DNA of 10,187 nucleotides from NCBI GenBank assembly GCA_946011705.1, contig CAMGCA010000042.1:1-10187 (forward strand), in the 5' to 3' direction. The position numbers were made by a program, and so were the translations under genes. The notes beneath the pieces were generated by a model, which saw nothing but the letters and a program-made list of their open reading frames with translations, made no database searches and had not been told where the DNA came from. Positions 1-6,427 of the stretch are shown here, piece by piece (the stretch's first letter is position 1; every line of letters starts with the position of its first letter). This DNA comes from an uncultured Clostridia bacterium (lineage in GTDB: Bacteria > Bacillota > Clostridia > Oscillospirales > Oscillospiraceae).

Positions 1-1126
1 GACCCCAGCCGATATCGTCATGGCAGCGCAGGTAGTTGAGGAAGACGTACTGCGTCGGCAGCGCGAACACCTTATCCAGCTGCTCCCGCAGGAGAGTGGT
101 GTCCCGGGTGGCCACGGTGTGCCAAGTGGTAGCCATGGTGGTCACATTGTAAAGCATATGGCACTCGGGCTTCTCCACGGTGCCGAAGTAGGGAACCACC
201 TTGCTCGGCTCCATGACCACCTCGCCCAGCAGCAGCACGCTGGGGCAGACGATCTCCCCGATCATGCGCATCATGCGCACGATGGTGTGCACCTGCTTGA
301 GGTTCCGGCAGGAGGTGCCCAGCTCCTTCCAGATGTAGGGCACCGCGTCGATGCGGATAATATCGATGCCCCGGTTGGCAAGGTAGAGGAAATTGGCCAT
401 CATCTCATTGAACACCCGGGGGTTGCGGTAGTTTAAGTCCCACTGGTAGGGATAGAAGGTGGTCATGACGTAATGGCCGCACTCGGGAAGCCATGTGAAG
501 TTGCCGGGGGCTGTCGTGGGGAACACCTGGGGCACGGTCTGCTCGTAGCGGTCGGGAATCTCCCGATTGTTGAAGAAGAAATAACGGCTCATGTACTCGC
601 CTTCGCCGTTTCTTGCCCGCTGTGCCCACTCGTGATCCTCGCTGGTGTGGTTCATGACAAAGTCCATGCAGACCTGAATGCCCTTTTCGTGGCAGGCTTC
701 GGTGAGGTCTTCCAGATCCTCCATAGTACCCAGAGTCGGCTGCACCTTGCGGAAGTCCTTCACGGCGTAGCCGCCATCGCTGCGCTCCGGCACGGTGTCC
801 AGGAAGGGCATCAGGTGGATGTAGTTTACGTTGCTCTTTTGCAGGTAGGGCAGCTTTTCTTTGACGCCGTTGATGGTGCCGCCGCACTTGTCGATGTTGA
901 CCAGCAGGCCCCCCCGATCAGTGCGGCGGTACCAGTTGGGATCGGCCTCCTTTTTGCGGTCGATGGCCTTCAGACCGGCGCTGCGCGCTTCGTAGAATTT
1001 CCGCAGGTACTCAATCAGTTCAAAGAACATGGAGCCGTTGTTGTAAAGCTCCATATACAGCCACCGCAGCTCGTCGTGGTGCTTTTGCAGTCTGCTTTCA
1101 AATTCCGCAATTACTTTCTTACGCAT
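1..1126 (-). CDS. Amylosucrase-like GH13 enzyme (subfamily 4), 3' end beyond window
   Basis: Family role: transfers glucose from sucrose to an alpha-glucan (amylosucrase) or hydrolyses sucrose, in the cytoplasm. Seen: 375 codons from the ATG at 1126; a full family member is about 630-650 residues, so roughly 40% is missing at the C-terminus. GH13 regions occur in order: DGGYAV (Asp117), DFVMNHTS with His160, DIIRIDAVPYIW with nucleophile Asp260, LLLGEVV with acid/base Glu301, and RCHDDIGW with Asp370 as transition-state stabiliser. The long context after Asp260 (KELGTSC) and the HDDIGW motif match amylosucrases better than generic alpha-amylases. No signal peptide is seen. AGGAGG precedes the ATG, and a strong promoter and a LacI-type operator lie upstream. 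Transport genes may follow outside the window. A sucrose hydrolase or related glucosyltransferase is the main alternative. Confidence 0.88.
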   Translation of the reverse strand, partial: MRKKVIAEFESRLQKHHDELRWLYMELYNNGSMFFELIEYLRKFYEARSAGLKAIDRKKEADPNWYRRTDRGGLLVNIDKCGGTINGVKEKLPYLQKSNVNYIHLMPFLDTVPERSDGGYAVKDFRKVQPTLGTMEDLEDLTEACHEKGIQVCMDFVMNHTSEDHEWAQRARNGEGEYMSRYFFFNNREIPDRYEQTVPQVFPTTAPGNFTWLPECGHYVMTTFYPYQWDLNYRNPRVFNEMMANFLYLANRGIDIIRIDAVPYIWKELGTSCRNLKQVHTIVRMMRMIGEIVCPSVLLLGEVVMEPSKVVPYFGTVEKPECHMLYNVTTMATTWHTVATRDTTLLREQLDKVFALPTQYVFLNYLRCHDDIGWG

Positions 1127-1197
1127 AGATGCCCTCCTATTCCTGCAGACAGGAGAAATATCATGGGATTTCCCCTGATTTAACCCGTGTTATCCGT

Positions 1198-1247
1198 CGT
1201 GAAACGTTTTATGCAATTTATATAGCACGACTTTTTCTCCCTGTCAA
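1198..1247 (-). promoter_or_regulatory. Promoter and LacI-type operator of the GH13 gene
   Basis: On the minus strand, TTGACA (1247-1242) is followed after 17 bases by TATATA (1224-1219). An AACGTTTCACG operator (1208-1198), within a longer ATAAAACGTTTCACG, begins at about +1. The same 11 bases recur in the lacI promoter, which supports repression of the GH13 gene by the neighbouring LacI protein. The promoter is close to the sigma-A consensus. Confidence 0.8.
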
Positions 1248-1358
1248 CGAACTTTTTGATTGGGAATTCAATTTTGTAGATAGTGCATAATCATGAGCTT
1301 TAATTCCCGGCATTTTGATGAAAGATCGGTATTATTATGCATTCCTTCGGAAAAGGCC

Positions 1359-1409
1359 TTTTCATTTTTCAGAATCGTGCTATAATTAAAATAAGAATAA
1401 CGTTTCACG
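1359..1409 (+). promoter_or_regulatory. lacI-family promoter with autoregulatory operator
   Basis: TTTTCA (1359-1364), 16 bases, then TATAAT (1381-1386) preceded by TGC, an extended -10. The operator AACGTTTCACG (1399-1409) lies about 6-16 bases after the expected start site. It is an exact copy, in the same orientation relative to transcription, of the one in the GH13 promoter. This implies autorepression. The two operators are about 200 bp apart, so looping is possible but unproven. Confidence 0.75.
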
Positions 1410-1427
1410 CAGGAGGTAGAAACCACC

Positions 1428-2414
1428 ATGAATTCAGGTAACGCGCCAACCATGAAGGATGTAGCCAGAGAGGCGGGGGTTTCTCTTGGCACCGTGTCCA
1501 AAGTCATCAACGGTATCCCCGTGGGCGAGCAGTACCGCAGAAAGGTGGAAGCTGCCACCAAAAAGCTGGGCTATCAGGTGAACAACTACGCCCGGGGCCT
1601 GAAAACCAACAAAACCAACTGCGTGGCGCTGGTCATGCCTTCTCTGCGCCACCCCTTCTTCGCGGCGCTCACCGACGAGCTGACCAGCTGCCTCATGCGT
1701 ATCGGTTACCGCAGCCTGCTCATGACCACCAACTACGATTCCACGGCGGAAAAGCACTGCTTTCAGCTTGCCCAGCAGAATAAGATCGACGGAATCATCG
1801 CCCTGTCCTACAGTCCCAATCTGGAGGTGGACGATTCTGTTCCCGTGGTCACCATAGACCGCCATTTTTCCGCGGGCATCCCCTGTGTGTCTTCGGACAA
1901 TAACCGGGGCGGCGAGCTGGCTGCGGAGAAGCTCATTGCGCTTGGATGCAGGAACCTGCTCTTTTTCCGCATTGGCCCCAATATCTACGGCGAAGCGGAC
2001 AAACGCGGTCCCGGCTTTGAGAACGCCTGCCGTATGGCAAAGGTACCGTACCAGAGCCTGTATCTCAGCGACGCCGACACCGAAGCCCCCTTCTTCCGAT
2101 TCCTGGAGGAGCACATTCAGGACGGAAAACTGGAATTTGACGGCATTTTCTGTAATACCGACGGGCTTGCCGTCCGGGTTTGCGAGTTCCTGCGAAGCAA
2201 AGAAATTCGCATCCCGGAGGATGTGCAGATTATTGGCTACGATGGCATCGTGGATTTTGCCACCGGGCGCTACATCTGCTCCACCATCGTCCAGCCAGTT
2301 TCGGAAATGGCGCAGACCGCTGTCAAATCTCTGCTGAGCGGAGACAGCGCGCTTTCTCCCGCCAATATTTCCCTGCCGGTATATTTTGCCCCCGGCGGAA
2401 CGACCAGAGAATAA
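1428..2414 (+). CDS. LacI-family transcriptional repressor
   Basis: A 328-residue protein of standard LacI length. The N-terminal helix-turn-helix (about residues 9-30) reads MKDVAREAGVSLGTVSKVIN. A hinge region (RKVEAATKKLGYQVNNYARGLK) follows, then a periplasmic-binding-protein-like effector domain from about residue 65 to the end, with the typical ALVMPSLRHPFF and IIGYDG segments. Start: the ATG at 1428 has AGGAGG at 1411-1416; a second ATG eight codons in lacks one. It is divergent from the GH13 gene, and identical operators in both promoters make it the likely local repressor, probably released by a sugar. The effector cannot be read from sequence; sucrose or a related glucoside is inferred from the neighbour only. 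Confidence 0.93.
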   Translation: MNSGNAPTMKDVAREAGVSLGTVSKVINGIPVGEQYRRKVEAATKKLGYQVNNYARGLKTNKTNCVALVMPSLRHPFFAALTDELTSCLMRIGYRSLLMTTNYDSTAEKHCFQLAQQNKIDGIIALSYSPNLEVDDSVPVVTIDRHFSAGIPCVSSDNNRGGELAAEKLIALGCRNLLFFRIGPNIYGEADKRGPGFENACRMAKVPYQSLYLSDADTEAPFFRFLEEHIQDGKLEFDGIFCNTDGLAVRVCEFLRSKEIRIPEDVQIIGYDGIVDFATGRYICSTIVQPVSEMAQTAVKSLLSGDSALSPANISLPVYFAPGGTTRE

Positions 2415-2418
2415 TTTA

Positions 2419-2450
2419 CGGCGCAGACTGAAGCTGTTCAGTCTGCGCCG
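2419..2450 (+). terminator. Hairpin terminator after lacI-family gene
   Basis: A perfect 14-bp stem (2419-2432 with 2437-2450) closes a 4-base GCTG loop, starting 5 bases after the stop codon. The following bases (GTTTCGATT) are only moderately T-rich, so termination may be imperfect. The minus strand has no T-run after it. Confidence 0.75.
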
Positions 2451-2629
2451 GTTTCGATTGTGCCTGAATTCGCATCGTTCACGGTTCCGCCCAGAACCAT
2501 AGCTTTGAAGCGTACATTACCGGATTAAAACCATCCTTCGCAAAATACGCCACGGTACAGATTCCGCGTGAGGCCGCCCCTTCATTTTTTCATCAGCTTC
2601 TGAACCCCCGCCGCGTCCAGCTCTTTCCA
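2451..2629. other. Spacer between convergent genes, no gene seen
   Basis: Convergent spacer between the lacI-family gene and the response regulator. I see no credible coding frame and no T-tailed hairpin serving the response regulator. There is one weak 5-bp stem (GGTTC/GAACC, 2483-2498). The minus-strand frame across 2517-2732 mostly overlaps the response-regulator gene and has no ribosome binding site. Confidence 0.4.
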
Positions 2630-3379
2630 TCATAGCCGATTCTCCCGGAAATCCCGGCGGTACTGGGAGGGGGTAACATTCTCGTTTTTCTTGAACACCT
2701 TGGTAAACACCCGGTAGTCGCCGTAGCCGCACTGCTCCGACACCTCCGCCACCGGCAGGTCGGTGGTCAGCAGCAGCTTTTTCGCCCGCTCCATGCGGAT
2801 GCCCGTGAGGTAGGCCAGGAAGCCTACGCCGATCTCGCTCTTGAACAATTGGCTGATATACTGGGGATTCAGGTGGAATTCCTCCGACAGGACGCCAAGG
2901 CTCACATCCTCCCCCATGTGCTCCTGCAAATACCGGGTAATGGAGGTAATGGTTCGGCCCTCCTGGGCTTCCGGCTCCGGGGTCTCCAGCACCCGCCGCT
3001 CAAACAGGGAGATTTTCAGGGTGTCGATACAGCCGCCGAATTCCTCATAATTCACGGGCTTTAGAATGTAGTCCGTGATTTGCAGCCGCAGGGCCTGCTG
3101 GCAGTAGGAAAAATCGTCGTAGCCAGACACGATGACGAAAGCGATATCAGGGTGCTTTACCCGGCTGAGCTGGATGACCTTCAGGCCGTTCATAATGGGG
3201 ATGTTGATATCCATAATGACGATATCCGGCTTCAGGGAATCGATTTTTCCAAGGGCCTCCATGCCATCGGCGGCCTCGCCCACCACCTGGCAATCGTGGG
3301 CCTCCCAGTCAAAGAGCCGCTTGAAGCCCTCCCGGATCATAATTTCATCGTCAACCAGCAAAACCTTCAGTTTTTTCAC
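2630..3379 (-). CDS. Response regulator, REC + AraC-type DNA-binding (YesN-like)
   Basis: 249 residues. The receiver domain (about 4-120) has acidic pair Asp10/Asp11, phosphoacceptor Asp57 in IVIMDINIP, Ser85 and Lys107 in YILKPV, so all switch residues are present. The C-terminal AraC/XylS region (about 145-249) has two helix-turn-helices, ending FKKNENVTPSQYRRDFREN. The start is GTG at 3379: GTGA overlaps the kinase stop by 4 bases, and GAGGAGGA lies just upstream inside the kinase gene, indicating translational coupling. Family role: phosphorylated by its partner kinase, it activates a nearby transporter or metabolic gene. No obvious target gene is adjacent here, so the regulon is unknown. 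It is shorter than many YesN proteins (about 350-540 residues) because the linker region is minimal. Confidence 0.93.
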   Translation of the reverse strand: MKKLKVLLVDDEIMIREGFKRLFDWEAHDCQVVGEAADGMEALGKIDSLKPDIVIMDINIPIMNGLKVIQLSRVKHPDIAFVIVSGYDDFSYCQQALRLQITDYILKPVNYEEFGGCIDTLKISLFERRVLETPEPEAQEGRTITSITRYLQEHMGEDVSLGVLSEEFHLNPQYISQLFKSEIGVGFLAYLTGIRMERAKKLLLTTDLPVAEVSEQCGYGDYRVFTKVFKKNENVTPSQYRRDFRENRL

Positions 3380-4683
3380 AGCGCTTCCTCCTCTTGAACA
3401 GACAGCAGCAGATGGGCCGTCAATCCACCCGTTTTATTTTCCGTATAGCTCAGGCCGCAGTCCCGGCCGCACAGGAGCTTGATCCGCTTCTGCACATTGA
3501 GAACGCCGATGCTGTTGCCCTCCAGCTTGGCGGGGGTTCTGGCGTAGTTGCGGAGCATGGCTTCCACACGGTCTTTTTCTCCCGGGGCAAAGCCCGTGCC
3601 GGTATCGCAGACCTGAATCTCCATCTGTGTTTCCTTGACCTTCAGCGCGGATATCTTGACAAGCCCCTCATAGCCCTTATTTTTCAGGCCATGAAGCAGA
3701 CTGTTTTCCACAATGGGCTGCAAAATGAAGTTGGGCACCAGGATTTCCGACAGGTCCGGGTCGATATCGTATTCCACCTGTAACTGGGGATACCGGCTGC
3801 ACATCAGCTCCATGTAGGCTTCCAGCAGCTCCAGCTCTTCGTCCAGGGACACCATCTGCTTATTGCCCTTCACGCTGAGCCGGAAGAAGTCCACCAGCCG
3901 CATGAGCAGGTCCGCCACCTCCTTGTCCCCGCTGAGCTGGGCGCGGATGCGGATGGAATCCAGGGTATTATACAGGAAGTGGGGATTGATCTGGCTTTTC
4001 AGATACAGCATGGACATTCTCTGCTCGGTCAGTTCGCTGCGCAGAATGGCGGGGTTTTCCAGCGTCAGGTAGAAGGCCATGGTCATAAGGGTCAGTCCCA
4101 TGCCGCTGATGAGCCAGGTAGGATTGACGGCCTGCAAAACCGTCACCCCCAGCTGGATGGTCAGCGCAAAAGCAATGACCCCCCGTTTCTTGGGGTCAAG
4201 ATCCTTCCAGTTGCCCAGCAGCATTACCACGCAGAGGACCAAATAGTAGATCACGCTCAAGTAACACGCCACCACATGGATGCCGTCGGAATAGTTGCCC
4301 TGGGGCGTCTGGGCATAGTGGATGGGAAGCAGCAGATCTCCCGCCAGAGCCAGCATCAGGAAAAGTTTCGCCGCCCGGTCCAGCCGCCGGGGTCTTCCCG
4401 TTTCCTCCTCCACCAGAATGGAGATGTATTGATAGAAAAGAAACACCGCCAGCACCATGGAACCGATAAACGCCCGGTGGAGCTGGGCATTGAGAAGGGG
4501 CGGCACCGTATCCAGATGATTCACGGTATGGACCGTGGCGGCGTCAAACAGCAGGTGAATCTGCAAAACAATGAGCAGCAGGGAAAAGGTCTGGTGCAGA
4601 GCCGATTGCCTACGCTCGGCGGAAAAATACATATATCCCACCAGCACCAGAATCAGGAACAGGGCGATCTCCATTCGCAGCAT
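3376..4683 (-). CDS. LytS/YehU-type sensor histidine kinase with 7TM N-terminus
   Basis: 435 residues. Residues 1-205 are hydrophobic, with about seven predicted membrane segments (near 4-22, 33-50, 71-90, 105-121, 136-157, 168-186, 190-206) and no large extracellular domain, resembling the HisKA_7TM sensor type. A His_kinase segment follows: QINPHFLYNT with phosphoacceptor His235. The ATPase domain has N-box Asn327 in PIVENSLLHG, G1 box CDTGTGF (359-365) and G2 SIGVLNVQKR (391-400). GGAGG sits 9 bases before the ATG. It forms an operon with the downstream response regulator. A 7TM sensor without a loop domain suggests a small hydrophobic or membrane-derived signal, but the ligand is unknown. 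A 128-bp repeat lies 57 bp upstream, so its promoter is close to or inside that repeat; I could not pick a clear one. Confidence 0.9.
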   Translation of the reverse strand: MLRMEIALFLILVLVGYMYFSAERRQSALHQTFSLLLIVLQIHLLFDAATVHTVNHLDTVPPLLNAQLHRAFIGSMVLAVFLFYQYISILVEEETGRPRRLDRAAKLFLMLALAGDLLLPIHYAQTPQGNYSDGIHVVACYLSVIYYLVLCVVMLLGNWKDLDPKKRGVIAFALTIQLGVTVLQAVNPTWLISGMGLTLMTMAFYLTLENPAILRSELTEQRMSMLYLKSQINPHFLYNTLDSIRIRAQLSGDKEVADLLMRLVDFFRLSVKGNKQMVSLDEELELLEAYMELMCSRYPQLQVEYDIDPDLSEILVPNFILQPIVENSLLHGLKNKGYEGLVKISALKVKETQMEIQVCDTGTGFAPGEKDRVEAMLRNYARTPAKLEGNSIGVLNVQKRIKLLCGRDCGLSYTENKTGGLTAHLLLSVQEEEAL

Positions 4684-4739
4684 GGGCGGTTTCCTCCAGA
4701 ATGTCCTATTTAGGTAAAGGGAAATATTGCTGATTTAGC

Positions 4740-4867
4740 TGTCATTGCGAGGCGGGCGAAGCCCGACGTGGCAATCCGTTCTCCTTTTGGAAATGTTCGT
4801 CATCAAAGCGCGAAAAGGAATACGGATTGCCACACCAGTGACATCGGTCACTTACTTCGCAATGACA
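4740..4867. repeat. MITE-like palindromic intergenic element, cruciform fold
   Basis: Termini are perfect 11-bp inverted repeats, TGTCATTGCGA (4740-4750) and its complement (4857-4867). Inside is a second 12-bp pair, GTGGCAATCCGT (4768-4779) and its complement (4822-4833), extended after two mismatches by TCCTTTT/AAAAGGA (4782-4788 with 4813-4819) to a 24-base loop. Each shoulder holds its own small hairpin: GGGC-GAA-GCCC on the left and AGTGAC-ATCG-GTCACT (about 4836-4851) on the right. The whole can fold as a four-way cross on either strand. No coding capacity. It resembles the GTCATTGCGA-type repeats scattered between genes in gut Clostridia (from memory, not searched). Confidence 0.8.
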
Positions 4868-4957
4868 CGGTTTTCTTAGTCAGTTAAAGCACAACATCCC
4901 TGAGTAGTTCCATTCGAGGGGCCCAAAGGATGTACGATAACTACCCAGTGTTCGTAA

Positions 4958-5008
4958 CGCATTGGCAGGCCGCCCTGCGGCCCGCATTGTCAGCGGCGAC
5001 TCGCCGCT
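4958..5008. repeat. Two adjacent tight GC-rich hairpins with flanking direct repeat
   Basis: GGCCGC-CCT-GCGGCC (4968-4982) is followed 9 bases later by AGCGGCG-ACT-CGCCGCT (4992-5008). The 7-mer CGCATTG precedes the first hairpin (4958-4964) and recurs after it (4983-4989). No T-run follows on either strand, so these are not standard terminators. It may belong to another dispersed repeat, or be part of a composite with the element at 4740-4867. Function unknown. Confidence 0.5.
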
Positions 5009-5120
5009 AAAGGACAACCTAATTAAGAATATTGTACCGGAAAAAGCAGACTGTGAATAGAGGGTAATATAGCCAAAATGTGTCATTTTTTCAGGTGGAA
5101 AACAACTCCGTTTTTGCTAC

Positions 5121-5178
5121 TTGACTTTTATATCGGGTGACGATATACTTGGGCTACGATATATCGATTCCCGATATA
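5121..5178 (+). promoter_or_regulatory. PadR promoter with two tandem 7-5-7 operators
   Basis: TTGACT (5121-5126), 17 bases, TATACT (5144-5149). Two perfect inverted repeats TATATCG-N5-CGATATA lie at 5129-5147 (between and over the -35/-10) and 5160-5178 (from about +4 to the ribosome binding site). They are exactly 31 bp apart, about three helical turns. An extra half-site CGATATA at 5157-5163 overlaps the second. This layout strongly suggests binding by the dimeric PadR protein encoded next, blocking both polymerase and early elongation. Confidence 0.85.
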
Positions 5179-5191
5179 AGGAGGAAACATC

Positions 5192-5509
5192 TTGAATGAC
5201 AATCCCGTTTTAACCGAATCTACCTACTATATATTACTGTCCCTGCACACGCCCCAGCATGGCTACGGCATCATGCAGCGGGCGGAGGCCCTGTCCGGGG
5301 GGCGGGTGCGGCTGGCGGCAGGCACCCTCTACGGCGCGCTGACCAGCCTGTGCGACAAGGGGTGGATTGAACCGCTGCCCGTGGTGGACAGCCGCAAAAA
5401 GGAATACCAGCTTACCCCGAAGGGGTTAGCCGTTCTGAAAAATGAATTAAACCGCCTGCGCCAGTTGGTTGCCAACGGCGAGACGGTTCTCAAGGAGGAA
5501 GCAATATGA
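5192..5509 (+). CDS. PadR-family transcriptional regulator
   Basis: 105 residues, the short PadR form: a winged helix (about 8-85) with the signature HGYGIMQRAEALSGG and AGTLYGALTSLCDKGWIE, then EYQLTPKGLAVL in the wing, and one C-terminal helix for dimerisation. The start is an unusual TTG at 5192, chosen because AGGAGG ends 7 bases before it and the frame begins N-D-N-P-V; no ATG or GTG start is better placed. ATGA overlaps the next gene, so the two are translationally coupled. Two operators in its own promoter point to autorepression. Family knowledge: PadR proteins often sense toxic or phenolic small molecules or antibiotics; the ligand here is unknown. Confidence 0.92.
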   Translation: MNDNPVLTESTYYILLSLHTPQHGYGIMQRAEALSGGRVRLAAGTLYGALTSLCDKGWIEPLPVVDSRKKEYQLTPKGLAVLKNELNRLRQLVANGETVLKEEAI

Positions 5510-6015
5510 AAGAGGAAAAAGTGATCCGTAAATGGTTTTGGGTGTGGAATTTTGAGACGGAAGAGCGGTGGCTGAACACCATGGCCCAGTCCGGCTGGGT
5601 GCTGACAAAGGTAAGCTTTTGCACCTATCATTTCTCCCCCTGCCAGCCGGGAGAATACACCATTCGTCTGGAAATGCACGCGGCGGACAGGGACTATCTG
5701 TCCTTTATGGAAGAGATCGGTGCGGAATATGTGGGCCGGATGGTGCAGTGGATGTACTTCCGCCGGAAAGCGGAGCTGGGACCGTTTGACCTGTTCTCCG
5801 ACATCGATTCCAAAATCGCCCATCTGAAAAAAATTGGCAATACGCTGGCTGTCATCGGCGGGGCCAATCTGCTGATTGGACTGGTAAACAGCTTCAACCC
5901 CACCCATATCGGCTGGGTGAATCTTCTTTGCGCCACGTTGCTCATGTACGCCCTGGGCCGGATTCACGGCAAGATGGAATCTCTCCAAAACGACCGGCTT
6001 CTCCTTGAAAGTTAA
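5506..6015 (+). CDS. DUF2812 membrane protein
   Basis: 169 residues. The N-terminal soluble part (1-105) matches DUF2812: WFWVWNFETEERWLNTMA, GWVLTKVSFCTYHF, PGEYTIRLE and GPFDLFSDIDSKI. It ends with two hydrophobic segments (about 112-129 and 134-151) and a short charged tail, implying membrane anchoring. AAGGAGG sits 7 bases before the ATG, which overlaps the PadR stop (ATGA). Family knowledge: DUF2812 proteins are frequently encoded directly after PadR regulators in Firmicutes, and their function is not established. The pairing suggests a response to a membrane-active or small-molecule stress, but that is inference. A hairpin terminator follows 8 bases after the stop. Confidence 0.9.
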   Translation: MKEEKVIRKWFWVWNFETEERWLNTMAQSGWVLTKVSFCTYHFSPCQPGEYTIRLEMHAADRDYLSFMEEIGAEYVGRMVQWMYFRRKAELGPFDLFSDIDSKIAHLKKIGNTLAVIGGANLLIGLVNSFNPTHIGWVNLLCATLLMYALGRIHGKMESLQNDRLLLES

Positions 6016-6023
6016 TCGCACGA

Positions 6024-6045
6024 AGGGCACCCCGAGGGGTGCCCT
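6024..6045. terminator. Bidirectional hairpin between convergent genes
   Basis: AGGGCACCCC (6024-6033) pairs with GGGGTGCCCT (6036-6045); in practice the loop opens to 4-6 bases. On the plus strand GATTGTGTTTT follows, a reasonable terminator for the PadR-DUF2812 unit. On the minus strand the tail is weaker (TCGTGCGATT), for the Cys-rich gene. Confidence 0.7.
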
Positions 6046-6054
6046 GATTGTGTT

Positions 6055-6195
6055 TTAGCAGCAGCCGCAGTTATTGTTGTTGTCGCAGCCGTTCCAGCCC
6101 CAGTTGCCGCCGCAGTTGCAGAACAGCAGGACCAGAATGATGATCCACCACCAGTTGTTGTTCAGGCAGCCGCAGATACCGTTGTTGTTACACAT
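6055..6195 (-). CDS. Small Cys/Asn/Gly/Trp-rich membrane-anchored protein, 46 aa
   Basis: Seen: ATG at 6195 with GGAGG 7 bases upstream, and a TAA stop at 6055. Of 46 residues, 9 are Cys and 13 Asn. Layout: Cys/Asn-rich head (1-14: MCNNNGICGC...), a Trp-Trp-Trp-Ile-Ile-Ile start to a hydrophobic stretch (about 15-25), then a Cys/Asn/Gly/Trp-rich tail ending NNNNCGCC. It resembles tiny high-cysteine proteins of Clostridia, sometimes annotated as chorion-like HCB proteins or YjcZ-like sporulation proteins; this likeness is compositional, from memory. It may sit in a membrane with cysteines cross-linking or binding metal, possibly in a spore layer. No convincing sporulation sigma promoter was found upstream. 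Its ribosome binding site, composition and clean frame make it a probable gene. Confidence 0.72.
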   Translation of the reverse strand: MCNNNGICGCLNNNWWWIIILVLLFCNCGGNWGWNGCDNNNNCGCC

Positions 6196-6291
6196 AAAAA
6201 TACCTCCGAAGCAGGATTTTTTGAGCTTCGCCGCTCATTCCATGTTATTCTGCGTCGGCATTTTTGTGCGGAAGCTGGGAAGAAACTGTGC

Positions 6292-6427
6292 TTGACGAAA
6301 GGGTTCGGACGTGATATCATGGTGGGCAAGGACGGCTTCCCCGTGGGCTAGACGGGAAGGTTGGCCAACAAGTGTGAGTGAAATGGCCGCTTCTCGCTAG
6401 GGTAGGGGGGGCGGTTATTTCTTTATC
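6292..6427 (+). ncRNA. Predicted antisense antitoxin RNA (about 100 nt) and promoter
   Basis: TTGACG (6292-6297), 17 bases, TATCAT (6315-6320) predicts a start near 6327, followed by no open frame. The RNA would form a stem at 6336-6359 (CTTCCC(C)GT with ACGGGAAG) and a 9-bp stem (6382-6390 with 6411-6419) followed by TCTTTAT, a likely terminator. That stem contains two G-U pairs that become A-C mismatches on the other strand, so it is specific to plus-strand RNA. The RNA overlaps the stop codon and last few codons of the small hydrophobic peptide gene and its 3' untranslated region. This convergent 3' overlap is typical of type I antitoxins such as RatA and SR4. Confidence 0.6.

Noticed and set aside
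473..1183. 236-codon plus-strand frame opposite the GH13 gene
   Set aside because: Antisense shadow of a gene with intact catalytic motifs; no ribosome binding site and no recognisable domain.
1284..1341. TGCATAAT...ATTATGCA and GGGAATT...AATTCCC inverted repeats in the lacI-GH13 spacer
   Set aside because: Short arms with 33-42 base loops in AT-rich DNA; not placed like operators and not matching the shared AACGTTTCACG site.
4968..5008. Possible rho-independent terminator from the paired hairpins
   Set aside because: No T-run on either strand and no gene ending nearby.
4880..5086. 68-codon minus-strand open frame in the spacer before PadR
   Set aside because: No ribosome binding site before the ATG, no recognised domain, and it is built across the paired GC-rich hairpins; better explained as repeat sequence.
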